Below are positions 11,033-24,200 of a stretch of 64,000 nt of DNA, piece after piece. A program made the translations under genes and the position numbers. The stretch's first letter is position 1, and the number at the start of each line of letters is the position of its first letter. The notes under the pieces are model-generated. The model saw only the letters and a list, made by a program, of their open reading frames with translations. It had not been told where the DNA came from and searched no databases. Location: the NCBI RefSeq assembly GCF_051622035.1, contig NC_135362.1:7753501-7817500 (forward strand). Direction: 5' to 3'. The DNA comes from Arctopsyche grandis (taxonomy: Eukaryota; Arthropoda; Insecta; Trichoptera; Hydropsychidae).

Positions 11033-12536
11033 CAGTGGCGGACTGGGACTGAAATCAGTGCATGCCAGGAGTCAAAGGGGGCCCCACCCAGGGTTAAAAT
11101 AATTTGTCCCCCCCCCCCATATAACAAAATTTTCTTCTTTCCATAACGCTAAAAATCAAGGGAAATTTTTTTTTTTTCAAAATTGGGAATAAACAAATTT
11201 AGGTACAAGAAAAATGGCAAAAGAAAAATAGATCCATAAATTATATTGTATATTTCGTTTTAACCCTTGTCCTAGGTAAATATAATGCATCATAAAAGAA
11301 TGCGGCATAAAAGCGGCTTTTACTTTCGGTGGAAAACAATCAGGGACGTCATTTCAGCTTTTTCTTTGGGGGGCAGGGCAGGCAAAGATTGGTCAAATTG
11401 AATTTTTTTTCAAAAAATCTTTTTTATATCGGAATAAAAATGGAAAATATTCTTTACCTTATTGAGTTATAAAATATGAAAAAAATAAGCTTATTTTTGA
11501 AAAAATAATTATAAAAAAATATTATGGAAAAAGGGAAAAAAGCGCCGCAGGCGAAAATTTTTTTCCACAAATCTTTACATAGTCAACATTAATCGACCAT
11601 CAAACTGATTCTCCAAAAAACTATCAATTAACTTAATTTCTACCGACTGTCTTGTCACTTTATCTATGTACGTAATAACATTAGATAAAGTTTTGTTTTG
11701 TTTTTTTCAAAGCACATAGCAGCGATTATTTTATTAGTTACCCAAAAGTAACACATAAGAAATACACGTAGCATTCATAGATCCATAGTATCTCATTAAT
11801 CATTAAATTCATAATATTTTCTAAATTCACACTATTCCTTAATTTAGGCGAGTGCCCCCCTATGCCCCCCCCCAAATTACGTCCCTGAAAAAAATGCATA
11901 ATATTTTCAATTAATGTTAATCGAAAATCGGGATTTTGGGGAGGGGGCCCCTATCCTATATTTCTATTTACATGGGTGTGTCTAGATAAGGAATAGATTT
12001 TATATTCGGAAACTGTTTAAAATTGTGTATTTAAATCTTACTATATCATCGAAGTATAATCAAATGTTATTTTGAAAGTATGAAGTTAATTTAAATCGCT
12101 GGTTGATGATGAATCGTCCTATCAAAATTGTTTTAAGCAATTCAGTTTATATTATTCACGAAAATTTGTTTATTCCCATTTTTATTTCAGTAGTTAGTTG
12201 TTACATAGGTATTGGTATATACATAATCTTGACGTTGGAATAGGCCCGGCAAAAGGGCCCACGCAAATGTTGAAACTTACATTTCAAATCTAATAAAAAA
12301 AGTTAACCGATCCTTGGGCTGTTAAAGCAGGTATTAGTTATTTGTGTATATCGTAAGAAATTTGTTTTGTTGAAATACCCAAACTTTAGGTCCCAAAGTT
12401 GCAATATCCTATACATTTTTACACACGTGAAATAGTTAAAAAGTTATTTAATTTTACTGAGGGCCCATATTTTCTAACAGATAGTGGGGCCCACATGCCA
12501 TCGGGCATGTTCGCTTGTATGGCCAGTCCGCCACTG
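11033..12536 (+). mobile_element. hAT-type nonautonomous element, copy 1
   Basis: Begins CAGTGGCGGACTGG and ends with the inverted CCAGTCCGCCACTG. It is flanked on both sides by the perfect 8-bp target duplication CCTACAAT (11025-11032 and 12537-12544). Eight-base duplications with CAG-type inverted ends identify the hAT superfamily. The 1504-bp body is related end to end to 58529-60130 in the opposite orientation. It contains C-rich and A-rich runs and no transposase frame, so it would depend on an enzyme from elsewhere. Confidence 0.92.
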
Positions 12537-12544
12537 CCTACAAT

Positions 12545-13334
12545 CATATTAAATTTAAAAAAAACGTTGACCATTCGCTGGTCTCAGAAGTGACCTCTGG
12601 CCAGAAGGCCGGTCGAGTACATCGTGTTAAACTTAACATGGATGTCCGATGTTAAGAAGGTCTTCCTCGTCCCTCGACCCATCGATGAGGGCCCTGAAAA
12701 CGTGGGGCTATTATGTCTATATGCAAATGTATGTGCGGTAATTAACAGGCGTGTAATGCGTGTATCGATAATCACAGCATCACAATAGGCAATAATAAAT
12801 ACCCATATATAATCCCATAACGATCGATGGTGGCGGCATCCGATGAAAATCCATTGTATTGTCGACATTTAAACACGACATGCAGACAATGTGAAGAAGA
12901 TTGTCGATTTTCCGGGTGCCGTTGAGAGAAACTTTGCAATGCAATTCGTCCTACAGTTGGTACGATTTTTTTCAACTTTGGAAGGGTGCAATAAACAGCT
13001 TGCACTCTATAGTAGTTTTATCTGAAGACAGTGCATTTTATCCTGCAATTTGCACTGGTACATGAAGAGTGTCCTTTTAATGTACCTTATATGTATGTAT
13101 ATAACAGTTTCATTGTAGGGGAAACATTATAGTTGTTGGTCGTGCTTACTGGGTTGTTGGCCACTTTTTTTTTAAATAGCTATTTTATCTAAATAAAAAT
13201 TAGAATTGTGTGACAGTGTGGAGTATATTTTATGTTTGATTGTAAAATATATCCAATTCCAAATGGCCGACAACCTTAATGTGGCTAAAGACTAACTTTT
13301 CCCCCCATATATGTATGTAGGTAATGCCGATGCG
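12545..13334. other. Intergenic, no gene recognised
   Basis: Somewhat higher GC than average from 12590 to 13020. Short frames on both strands lack recognisable domains. The composition might reflect an old element or exon debris, which cannot be resolved here. Confidence 0.35.
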
Positions 13335-13698
13335 GTGCAAACGATCGACAAGCGCCAGACAGACTGAATCACAGATTAATGACACGTGTACCTTATGCGT
13401 GCGCACTGCTCGCACTTACACTAAGCGAAATCTACCCGAAGTCCCGACATACCTACCCTGTATACGTTATGTGCTTCTGATACTTAAGTTCCGAATTTTG
13501 CCATATTAAACTCGCCAGAAAGATCCAACTCAATTTTAATAATTACCATTTTAATAATTGCATCTGTGCACATCGAAAGGCTACTCGTCTTCTGATGATG
13601 TGCAATATATCATTCGTGAAGTCGAGAATTGCGTTTAAAGCAGCCATCCAGTAAATCTGTGGTTCAGTCTGTCTGGCGCTTGTCGATCGTTTGCACCA
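13335..13698. repeat. Inverted-repeat element (about 45-bp arms)
   Basis: GTGCAAACGATCGACAAGCG at 13335 followed by CCAGACAGACTGAA.CACAGATT is mirrored at about 13652-13697 by the reverse complement with one or two mismatches. The arms enclose about 270 bp without coding potential. This looks like a small foldback or MITE; its superfamily and target duplication were not determined. Confidence 0.65.
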
Positions 13699-13726
13699 AA
13701 CCCATGTAATGCGTACTCATTGAAAT

Positions 13727-14669
13727 TAGGGTTGCCAGATGATAATTTGATAAAGGAGGGCAGATGGGTCTAAAAATGAGGATTTTCTGTAAAAAAGGAG
13801 GACATTCAGAAATTAAACGAATTTTTTATATTATTTTACTTTATTTTAATCATATTTAGCTGAGCTGCCAATTTTGGAAAGAAGTACTTGGTTTTTTAAC
13901 AAATAATTATAAAAATCTTCACATGTCAAGTTTTTGAAGTTGTATCGAGTAAGAATTAAAGATTTAACTGACTGCACACTAAGTATATTCCTCTCTTTGC
14001 TCCACTGAGTATTAATCAGTGAAAAAACTCTTTCCACATTTGCGTTATGTGCGCTTATACAAAAATAAAACTCGCAGATCTTGAGCAGTTCTGAGAAACA
14101 TTCAATGTTTTTAACACTTTTGAAGTAGATTGTCCACTGCTCGTGCAACTTCAAATCATAATATGCTTCATCTTCATCTGATTTTGATTTAAGAAATGAA
14201 ATCAAGTTACAAAATTGATCGTGTAGCTTAACATCGTCAATCTCTACACCTCTGATGCTCAAGAACTCAATGCATGAGACTAAATCATCATATTTTAGGT
14301 TTTCGTTCTCTTTCAGCAATGTCATCCACTCAAAACATTTGAAATCTTCCAAGGGTATCATCCATTCCATCAAGTAATCTTCACAAGCCTTGTAAACACT
14401 GAAAAATTCGTTGGAAATGGACTCGGCTTCGTCATTATCACGAAGCTGTTCTCTTATGCTTAGTGGCAAAAAATTGTTGTTTCTTCGATTACGAAGCATA
14501 TGAAGTACGGATTGAAGTATCTTTGAAATTTCCAGAACGGAATTATTTTCCGCCAGTCCCGCCCGATGTTTAGCAAAAGGGAGAACTTACAGTAGGTAAG
14601 GGAGGACGGGAGGACAAAACATGGAAAAGGAGGACATGTCCTCCTTTTGGATACCATCTGGCAACCCTA
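13727..14669 (-). mobile_element. hAT transposon relic with transposase fragment
   Basis: Inverted ends TAGGGTTGCCAGATG (13727) and CATCTGGCAACCCTA (to 14669) are flanked by the perfect 8-bp duplication ATTGAAAT (13719-13726 and 14670-14677), the signature of a hAT insertion. GGAGGACA-type subterminal repeats occur inside both ends. The interior holds only the C-terminal part of a transposase on the minus strand, so this 943-bp copy is an internal-deletion derivative. Confidence 0.95.
13846..14499 (-). pseudogene. hAT transposase, C-terminal fragment
   Basis: A 217-residue open frame encoding the end of a hAT-family transposase. The C-terminal dimerisation region is recognisable in FYFCISAHNANVERVFSLIN, followed by WSKERN and a conserved leucine-rich helix, ending just inside the left terminal repeat. 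The N-terminal zinc finger and the first catalytic carboxylates are missing, so no active enzyme can be made. The first Met is internal; further transposase-like residues continue in another frame upstream (about 14500-14560), which suggests a frameshift or deletion junction. Confidence 0.85.
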
Positions 14670-14677
14670 ATTGAAAT

Positions 14678-17600
14678 GCAATGTATTACAATTTTTAAAT
14701 TCATTTATTGTCGGAATCAGGATGAGACGAGATGACGATCTGTCGATTATGCGTTTTTTTTGGCCGTGCCGCTTGTACGGACCCGCCATTTTTAACAAAG
14801 GCAAGGTTGTAAATATATTTATTCAATAAATAACAATTACCCAGATAGTTCCGATGATTGCGTGCGCGAAAAACAATGCGGCACCATGTTGTTGTTGTTC
14901 CGCCGAAGACATGTGGCTTTTGCACCGGAAAGGAAGGAAGAGGGAGATAATTTTTCCCATTGAAGATCAGTCGTCGGACGATAACATTATTCGGTGTCAA
15001 TTGATGGTCAACGATATTCGTTACCACGACCAAACGTCATTCGCGTTCGCGCTGAAACAAAAGCTACCGATTTAAAATTTGAATTTGACATATGAACGAT
15101 TTCTACAAATTTTCGAATGAATGATTATTTTTTTCAGAATTGATTCACTTTTAGATAAAAAATACTCGTATCATCTACGGCGGAAATCTCCAATTTTCCA
15201 GTTCGTTTGAACATTCAAATTGCACAAAGCTTTGTGACCTCCAAAATAAGAACAATTATATTGAACGTATCAAGGGTACAACAGATGTTTTGCATTTGCA
15301 AGGGTACAATAGTTAAACTCTGAGGAAATCCTATTATAAATTTTGTATAAATGAAAACACGGTGTGAATAAATATCATTTATTTATCAGAATAGCTGTAA
15401 AACACATGTTCATATATAGATGTATATGGTATATAATAATTAGGAAGCCAATTGACGACCATATTGAGATCCATTCGTTAGAAGTACGGTATATATTGAA
15501 AAGTGTTCGAAAGGTACGAGATTAAATACGGGGAGTGTCCATGTGGACATTTTCCAAGTTCGCAAGCTGCATAGAAGATACAATAAAACACAACAACAAT
15601 CACTTTACACTTAAGTTAAGTTAAAAAATAAATAACAGTTATATTTCATTACAAAAAATTCGGTGGAACTTCATTTCAAAATTCTACTATGAGATTCAAG
15701 CTTACAAATTTTTGTTTTAGTAATGAAAAAAAACTTTTTAAGTACAAACAAATGTCAATTTACTATCTAAAATACTTCGGAAAATATTGTCTAGAAGTGA
15801 TATTCCATCGTATTTTTGATAAAAACACGGATATACAAAATACAATACAAATAAAAATTACACTTATTACGAAAATCACATTTAGTAGCACAAAGTTCTT
15901 GTATATTTTATATAAACTAATAGGCGTATTCTATCAACTCAAATATTATACTAATTTTATCTGTATATAATTTTATAATATTTTAAGCAAAATAGTCCAC
16001 GGAACACAAATAAGCTTTAAAAAATCAAGGCTCGAGGTAGACCCGACACAATTAACAATGCCAAAAAGCTTCAATTCAATATTTATTTTAATACAGGTTT
16101 CAAAATGACATTTTGAGGATACATCATCATTATTTAATTCCGTTATTCCACCTCAAGCACTTTAAATAACATTAAATTCCATTGAAAAATATACTTTGGT
16201 TTCAAATACAGGAAAATTGATTTTACAATATTACTGGCTATACGTCAATGACAATAAAAATATAATTCTTTGATGTTACACACACTATGGGAACACAAAC
16301 ACACGATAATACGCTAGCACATTAATAATTATGTCCACAATCATATTCATAACACACACACACACACATTATAATATCCACTTTTCAGTTCTGAAGACAT
16401 TCAAAAATACAATACATACACATTATAATGTAATGCAATAATCATAATTAATACACACCGAATGTACAAAGTGAAACATCGAAAATGCATATTTATTTTA
16501 CTTACAAATGTGCAACACTGAGCTCGATTAAATTTTGTAAATACATAGTAGTATCGAGTAATACTCGCATAAGCTTTTTATTTTAGTATAGGAATACACT
16601 TATTTTTTTTTTTTATTTATAATGCGTGCAGATTAAATGAACTTCACCGCCACTATAAATAAGAATTTTATCAATAATTTTTCAAATTAAACATTTACAT
16701 CGTTAAATTCTTATCAATTGAAATAATAAATATCAATTCCATATCAAAATAAACAACAAAAAAATAGAATGTACTGAAACATTATCACAAATATAAATCA
16801 AATTAAAAAACATATTTGTATGTATTTCCAGTTATTTATGAAGCAATTCATTACATATACTAATAATACATATTTAATGTATTGTATTTAACAAAAATGG
16901 AAGCATATCATTTTGTAAGCTTTCAATATTTATATAAATGGAATGTTTAATAATTGTGCACGTTTCTTTCGTCAAATACTGAATATAAATAAATAAAAAA
17001 ATGCATATAAAAATTCATTACAATCCCAATGTACATATGTATTGATGTGGCGATCGATTACGAATAGTAAAAAAATAGACATATTTGTATAACTATAAAT
17101 ACAATTCATTATTAATGTGATTATAAACAATTACCTGAACCAAATTTTAGCATGTTAACAATCCGACGATGATGACGTGACTAAGAATGGCATTCTAAAG
17201 TTTATGAGTTAATGTGAAATTAAATCATATCGATTATTTCATACCAATACAAACATTAACTACATACATTTATTTGAATATTTATTAATTTGGCACGTTT
17301 TTAGAAGAATGGCATTCATTTACCCAATTTATATATATAATCATTAAAAGTGTAAATAAACCTTATAAAAAATAAATATAAAGGAATGTAAGCCAAGTTA
17401 AATTTTTAAAATTCAAACAAAAAACTTTTCCCTATAAATTTTTCAAAATTACTCACCCCATACATTTCACGCTTGAACTAATTCGAATGCCTAAAATTTT
17501 TAAAATACTAATCCATTCACTTCTAATCAATTCGCCGATCACCAATCAGCCCTCTGTATTCACATCAGAACTACATATTTTACAGTCATAAGCATTTTAC

Positions 17601-18255
17601 AAATAAAATATTTTTGTATCAAAACAATATACATATACATATGTATCAATATACACTTCACCTATACGATTAATGGAAACTACATACGACTACGGATATG
17701 TTTCAGGTAAATTGAAATTGATGAGATCAATGAGAATAAAAAGCTAACACCCACAAATAAAATGCGCAAACAATAAATTAACAACAAAGGTAACGGTACC
17801 ATCTTCACCATTTTTACAACCTCAAACGCCGATTACTTCCACCTACCACCACTAATTGTAGTGTAGCTAGTTTAAAAAAGAAACCCAGGAGTTGAAAGCT
17901 TTGATGTATGAAATAATTTTAAAATAAAAATAAAAAACAACTGGTATTATATGGATTTTAATTTATAAAAAAAAACTGTTGAAGATTGGGTCAAAAAATG
18001 AAGAATAATACCGTTACTTCAATATGCAACTAACAAATAATATTGATGTACATATATCCAATAAGTTACAGTCCGATATATATATATGTATAATACAACA
18101 CACGGACGGACAGACGGACAAGACAACGACAACATGTATCATTCCTAACATTAGGAAAGGAATAAAAAAAGAACAATTCAATAAAGACACCCCGACAAAT
18201 TCAATACAATATTTGTGCATATGCAATATATATCTTAAATATTGAGTTTAAGCAT
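14678..18255. other. Long AT-rich 3' flank of the TJAP1-like gene
   Basis: From about 15360 to 18255 the sequence is strongly AT-rich with short homopolymers and many AATAAA/TTTATT hexamers. It lies just downstream of the stop codon at 18256 on the same strand, so part is probably 3' untranslated region, but no poly(A) site can be fixed. The 14700-15070 part is less AT-rich and has overlapping short frames on both strands without domains. Confidence 0.4.
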
Positions 18256-21200
18256 CTACAAATCAGTCTCTGTCTTGCTGCTAGTTCTACGCGCTCGCGA
18301 ATAATATTGTTCATTGCCGCCTTTCGTCCATCTCGTGCCGTTCAAAAGGAATTGCTTCACGTTATACTCCATCCTCGCCAATTCTTCTTTGGTATACAGC
18401 TTGGTAGTGCAGTTTGTAGCCGCGCTGAAATCTTCAGCCATCTTCGGTTCCGTCGTGAGACTCTGATGTCTCTTGAGCCGCTTGGCAGCATCCATCTCGT
18501 TCACGTTTTGCGCGTTAGAAGCTTCCGCTGTGTCGGCGTTGAAATTGATCATATCGTGGCCGTAGCTCAGCCTATTATCGGTGTTGGACTCTTGAGTGAG
18601 ACTATTGCACAACTCGACGGGAGTATTGGTAGTGTTGTCTAAGCTTTTAGTGTTGAAAGAGTGTTTCGATAGGTGATGCGACGTCTTATGACTGGTCTTC
18701 AGATTGTTCTTGCGTATTCTATGATCGACTTTGGCCGGTCTTGGGAAGTCGTTTCTGACGTGGTGCATCTCTTCAGCGCTTTGTGGACAGCTGTCCGAGT
18801 TGTCGAACTCGATCTGCTGCTCCATCTCCAAATTCTTCTGAACCCACTCGGCCACCCGTATGAGCTGTTGCTTTTGAAGAACAGCCGCACTGTCGTCACT
18901 CGACAATGAACTTGAACTCTTCTCCGTCGACGTTCCCTTCTTCCATTCTTTCGGTTTTTCCAGCGTATTCTCGGGCATCACTTGATTCGTGATTTGAAAC
19001 TTTTTGTTGATTTCGCTCAGGTTCTTCGAAGCTATCTTCAAATCGAAATTGGACGTGAAGATTTCAGCGCTTTCCTTCAAAAAAGCGTGCGCATCGCTAG
19101 TCAACTTACTATGCTCGAGATCGTTGACGATTGTTGTCTCCAATACGTCTTTTTGAGTTTTCAAACTAGTCGAATGCTTCAAACTCTTCTCATAATGATC
19201 GAAATTGAACATTTTCAAATTTTCACTCAAAGCTTTCGGCTCAGAAAATAAATTATCGATTATATCATTTTGGAATGCTTGGTCGTTTTCATTCACAACC
19301 AATGCTCCACCATCGACCATGTCAATATTAGGTTCATCTCCAACTATATCACCGTTGAATTCGGGTATTTGTAATACAATTTCAGTTTGTAAAATATTTT
19401 TATCTAGATCATCAGGAATTATATTATCGACTCCAAACAATAACTTGTCAATAATTTCAGCACTTTCGTTACTCTTATAACCACTCTCAGGTTTCTCAAT
19501 CAAATCAATTGGATTTTTAACAGCCATATCATCAATTGGCAAATCTAAAATATTATCAACGGAATCTAATATTCCTCCATTTAAATTCGGTGAATTTGAC
19601 TTCTTATCACACACGCCGAAATCAGACACGAGGTCGGTAAGAGTGGCGGTGTGTTTCATAGGCATATCTAAAGTATTATTGTTATATAGAGGCGTTAAAG
19701 GTGACGGATTATCCATATGTTTTGATTGTCTCGTATACAAAACCGGTGCTATGTTTGGTTGTGCATTGTCCAACAGAATATTCTTAGACCCGGCCTGCAT
19801 AATCAACGAACAAAACCTGGGACCAGGACCAATGTGTACTTTGGGATTGGATCCGTTGTGTGAGCCATTTTGGTATGACTTATTAGACGATGTTTTACTT
19901 TCAGCATCATTGGAACTTACAGAACTACCATGAAAAACTATTTTGTTGCTAATTGAATTCAAATCGGCTTTAGTCGGCAATGCAGAAATTTTGGTTTCCA
20001 TTGTATTCGGCATCAGTATGGAATTTTCGATTTCGCCAAAAGTTATATCAGCAACGTTAACCGACAGTGCCGACTTGTGGATACTGGACGATTGACTGGT
20101 AGATTTGCACAGCTTTTTACTGAGATCGTTGCCGTCTTCAAACTTAATATTGGACACGTCAGTGTTTAGAGAACTTTTTGTTCTGTCGCATAGTCGATGA
20201 TGTCCTGTAATCGGCTCCAAAGTCGGTATGCCATAATGATCTTTTAAACTAATCTTTTTCAAGTCTTCGCCGATTTTCGTCATGATTTCTCTATGTTTCA
20301 GACTAACCAGTTTTACATTGTCTTCGTTAGGTTTGACAGATTTCATCGTCGGCAATTGCTCGCCGGATCTATTACACTTTTCATTCAAGAAACTTTTATT
20401 TTGGGGGAGTGAATATAAAGAATTAGATTTTTCGGTATCACCTATTTGTATCATATCTTTTTCTTCGTGTAATACCTTTCCCGAAAGCGGTGAGCTACAT
20501 TTACCACTCAAGCTTGAGTTCAATGAAATAATATCAGAATTACAGTTAAAACAAACTGACTTCATATTTTCGTGTCTCAAAATCGTTTGGATTCCGACAG
20601 AGTGTTGCGATTTGTTAAATGAAAATGGATTTGCTGACTTTTTCAAGCAAGTGCAAGTATCGCAGTGACTAGATATAGTATTTTGCACACTTTCTTCTAA
20701 AATCTTCGACATGAGTGATGCAGAAATATTGAATTCAAAATCATCCGGATTGACTTTTTCTGAAATCAACGGAGGATTTTTTCCTGGCTGATAGCCGGGT
20801 TGTGTAGAATCTTGATTTAACTTGGCTTTTGACATAATGTACGATGAAACTCTAGCTTGAGTATCGGGAGGCAGCTAAAAACAAATTATAGCGTTAAAAC
20901 AAAACGTACAACAAGGTGCAAAAGATTTTTAATATATGTATACCACATAAGCGCGCACATACATATTACTAAGCATAAATATTCGTAAAAAGCAACTGAA
21001 AATATACGTAAAAACATTCTTACTGAATCAAATTTCTGTGATACAAAATTGTCCGGTTTACATTGCAAGAGTTGTATTGCTAAGTTCATGTCATTCTTGT
21101 AACGTTCCTGAAAAGATTATCACGAAGGTTTAACCATTGATCATTTCTTATACAATTCGTATCCATGTAATTGAATTATGTACAGAATTATAGTACGAGT

Positions 21201-24200
21201 TATCTATAGAATCAGAATAAAATGATTACTCAAAAACTACAGTTGAGGTTGTAATATAAAATGGTTACACGACAATTGGTGCAAGTCCAAAAGGTTCAAC
21301 GACAAAATGTACCCGAAAATTAGTGCACTGATAAAATGTACCCGCGACAAAATGTTCACGCGACAAAATGTCCACGGAAATAATGTTCAATCGACAAAAT
21401 GTTCAAAAATCCTAAATTTTTAATTGAAAAAGTAACTTTTTATTGTATTATATTTATCGATGTATATGTTACTTTTTATCGTATAGATCGCGGATGTTAT
21501 TAAATTAGTATAAATTACAGGTGTTCTCAACCGTACCAACATATTCTTATTTAAATTGAACAATTACATTTTAAGCGAATGTCATTGTGACTCATTGAAT
21601 ATCATTTTAAGATGTCATTGAATTAATTTAAATGTTATGGGTTCTTAGCCGTATCCAATATTTACTTATTTAAATTGAAAAAAAAAACTTTCTAAGCGTA
21701 TGAACTGCAGATTACATTGAATTAGTTTATATGGCAGGCAGTAAATTATTCATTTGAAATTAAGAAAATGTTGGAGACGGTTGAGAAGCCCTGCCATAAA
21801 AACTAATTCAATGTAATCTGCAGTTCATACGCTTAGAAAGTTTTTTTTTCAATTTAAATAAGTAAATATTGGATACGGTTGAGAACACCTGTCATTTATA
21901 CTAATTTAATAACGCCCGCGATGTATACGATAAAAAGTACCAGTACAAAATACCATATACATCGATAAATATAATACAATAAAATGTTACTTTTTCCACT
22001 AAAATAGGAAATTTTGGATTTTTGAACATTTTGTCGCTTGAACATTATTTCCGTGGACATTTTATCGCGTCAAAATTTTGTCGCGGGTACATTTTGTCGC
22101 GTGAACATTTTGTCGCGGGTACATTTTGTCAGTGCACTAATTTTCGGATACATTTTGTCGTTGAACCTTTTGGAATTGTCGCGTCCCCATATAAAATAAA
22201 GAAAAAAAATATGATTTCTATAAAATATATATATGTACGTATATGACAAATAGGAAATGATTTTTAAATTAAAATCCATCAAATATTCGTATTGAAAAAA
22301 ATGTAAATGTAAATTTATTCACTATCAATTAAAAGGTTGCGTAGAATTACTAAGAATTTTCATATAATGCAAATATTCCTAACAGTTGTACATCTCACTA
22401 CAATGTCTGGACGTGATAAAAAAATTAATTAAAAGCAAAAAATAAAATATATATATAGATATAAATATTCAAAAACAAAAGCAAAAAAAGTTCATCTAAG
22501 CTACAAAATTGAAAACCACACGAAAAGTGCTTACAATTAAATTTACTAGCAAAAGACAAAACTTACATTCTCTTTGTGTAAGTGCCCCATAGCACAATTG
22601 GATTCTGCGAGTCGTACCGAGAGCGTTTCCACGTCTCTCGTCAGTTGCGACTTATCTTCGGAACACTTGTCCACCATCTGTAGCAACTTTTCTTCCAAAT
22701 TTTGATTCAATCTTTGAACCCGTCTATGAGAATCGTATAATCTTAACAAAAATGGAATAAAAACGTAAAAAAAAAAACATTAAATCACTAAAAAACAAAA
22801 TATAGGCAATGCAAGATTCCATACCTATCATACTTTTCTCTCCACGTTACAATTTGCTCCTCGAGTTCGGCGATTCTAGTGTTTCCTTTCAAAAACTCAG
22901 ATTCCATTGCCTCGATGTGAGCATCTCTTTCGGCCAAGTGCCGCTTGAGATGCTCAATTTCGGCATGCAATTCGATCTCTGAAATATCATCTGCGCACTC
23001 CTGAAAAAAATCAAACATTTCAGACACATATAAATAAGTAACGCACTTCATATCCAAGTTCTGGATTCAAATATGTGTATTATAATTATAAATTTATAAA
23101 TATGTGTATTATAATTGTAATAATTACTGCCAAATAAACCTTTTAACTCGAAAAAATATTTTTTTAGGGGCCGTGACGTGAAAGTAATTGGGAAGCACTG
23201 TTTTATACTATGTCTCGTCACCCTTTTATGACTCATAAGGGGTTGATATAAAAGTTTCATTAGTCACATATGTAATATATGCACGTATACAGAGTGGGGT
23301 GGAAACAATTACATGATTATCAACTTGAAAATGACTACTTCATTGAAAAAGGGAACAATTTAAACGTCTATTTTATAAAATAAATGTGCATTTAAAAAAT
23401 TTTTTGTACATTAAAAAAAGTTTCTGTACATTAAAAAAAAATTGTGTGCATTTCTAAATAACGGATACAGATTGCATTAGAAAATTTACTTCGATCATTG
23501 AAAAAAATGTTTGCTACTTAAAAAGTGGATGAAATGTGTATTAAAATGACAGATGATCTGTATCGGCAATGTCGCGAATACCAAAATACGAACCGACAAC
23601 GACCAACGCTTCACTCTACTGGATTCCTTCTTTTATATTACTCTTCGGCTTGCGACCTTCGACTCTACGACCTGACATCATCATTCATATTCATACGTAA
23701 TAAGTAAACAAAAATAAACACTTTTGACAGTTGACAGTTGTCAATAACGGAAGACTGCAACGTTGCCACTTTTTGCATCTATTCTAATGCTAAAATCTAT
23801 TTTTTCGAATGATCGTTTCATATTTTTTAATATTCACTTTATAATGCGAAAATATTTTATTCGATGCACAACACGAGATTATTTAATGCACCGAAAATAA
23901 TGCAAATTATTAATGCACAAACATTTTTTTTAAGATTCTAATTTTTTTTCTTACTGTACAGTTAAATCGCATTCATTAAAAAATAAACATTCAATCATCA
24001 AATAAAAGCAAATTATATATAATATGTACATAGGATAGCTTTATGCTAAAAATTAATATGATGAAAACAATGTCGGCCTGATCTTTAGATCTTTTTCAGA
24101 ATAATCTCTATACTTTATAAGAATTTCTTGGAGAACATTTTGAAATAATTTGTTCCAGAAGGATGGATGCACACTACACATTAAATTCTATAAAAATCTC

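Noticed and set aside
18307-20668. Several plus-strand frames opposite the large exon
   Set aside because: Antisense shadows of the TJAP1-like coding exon.
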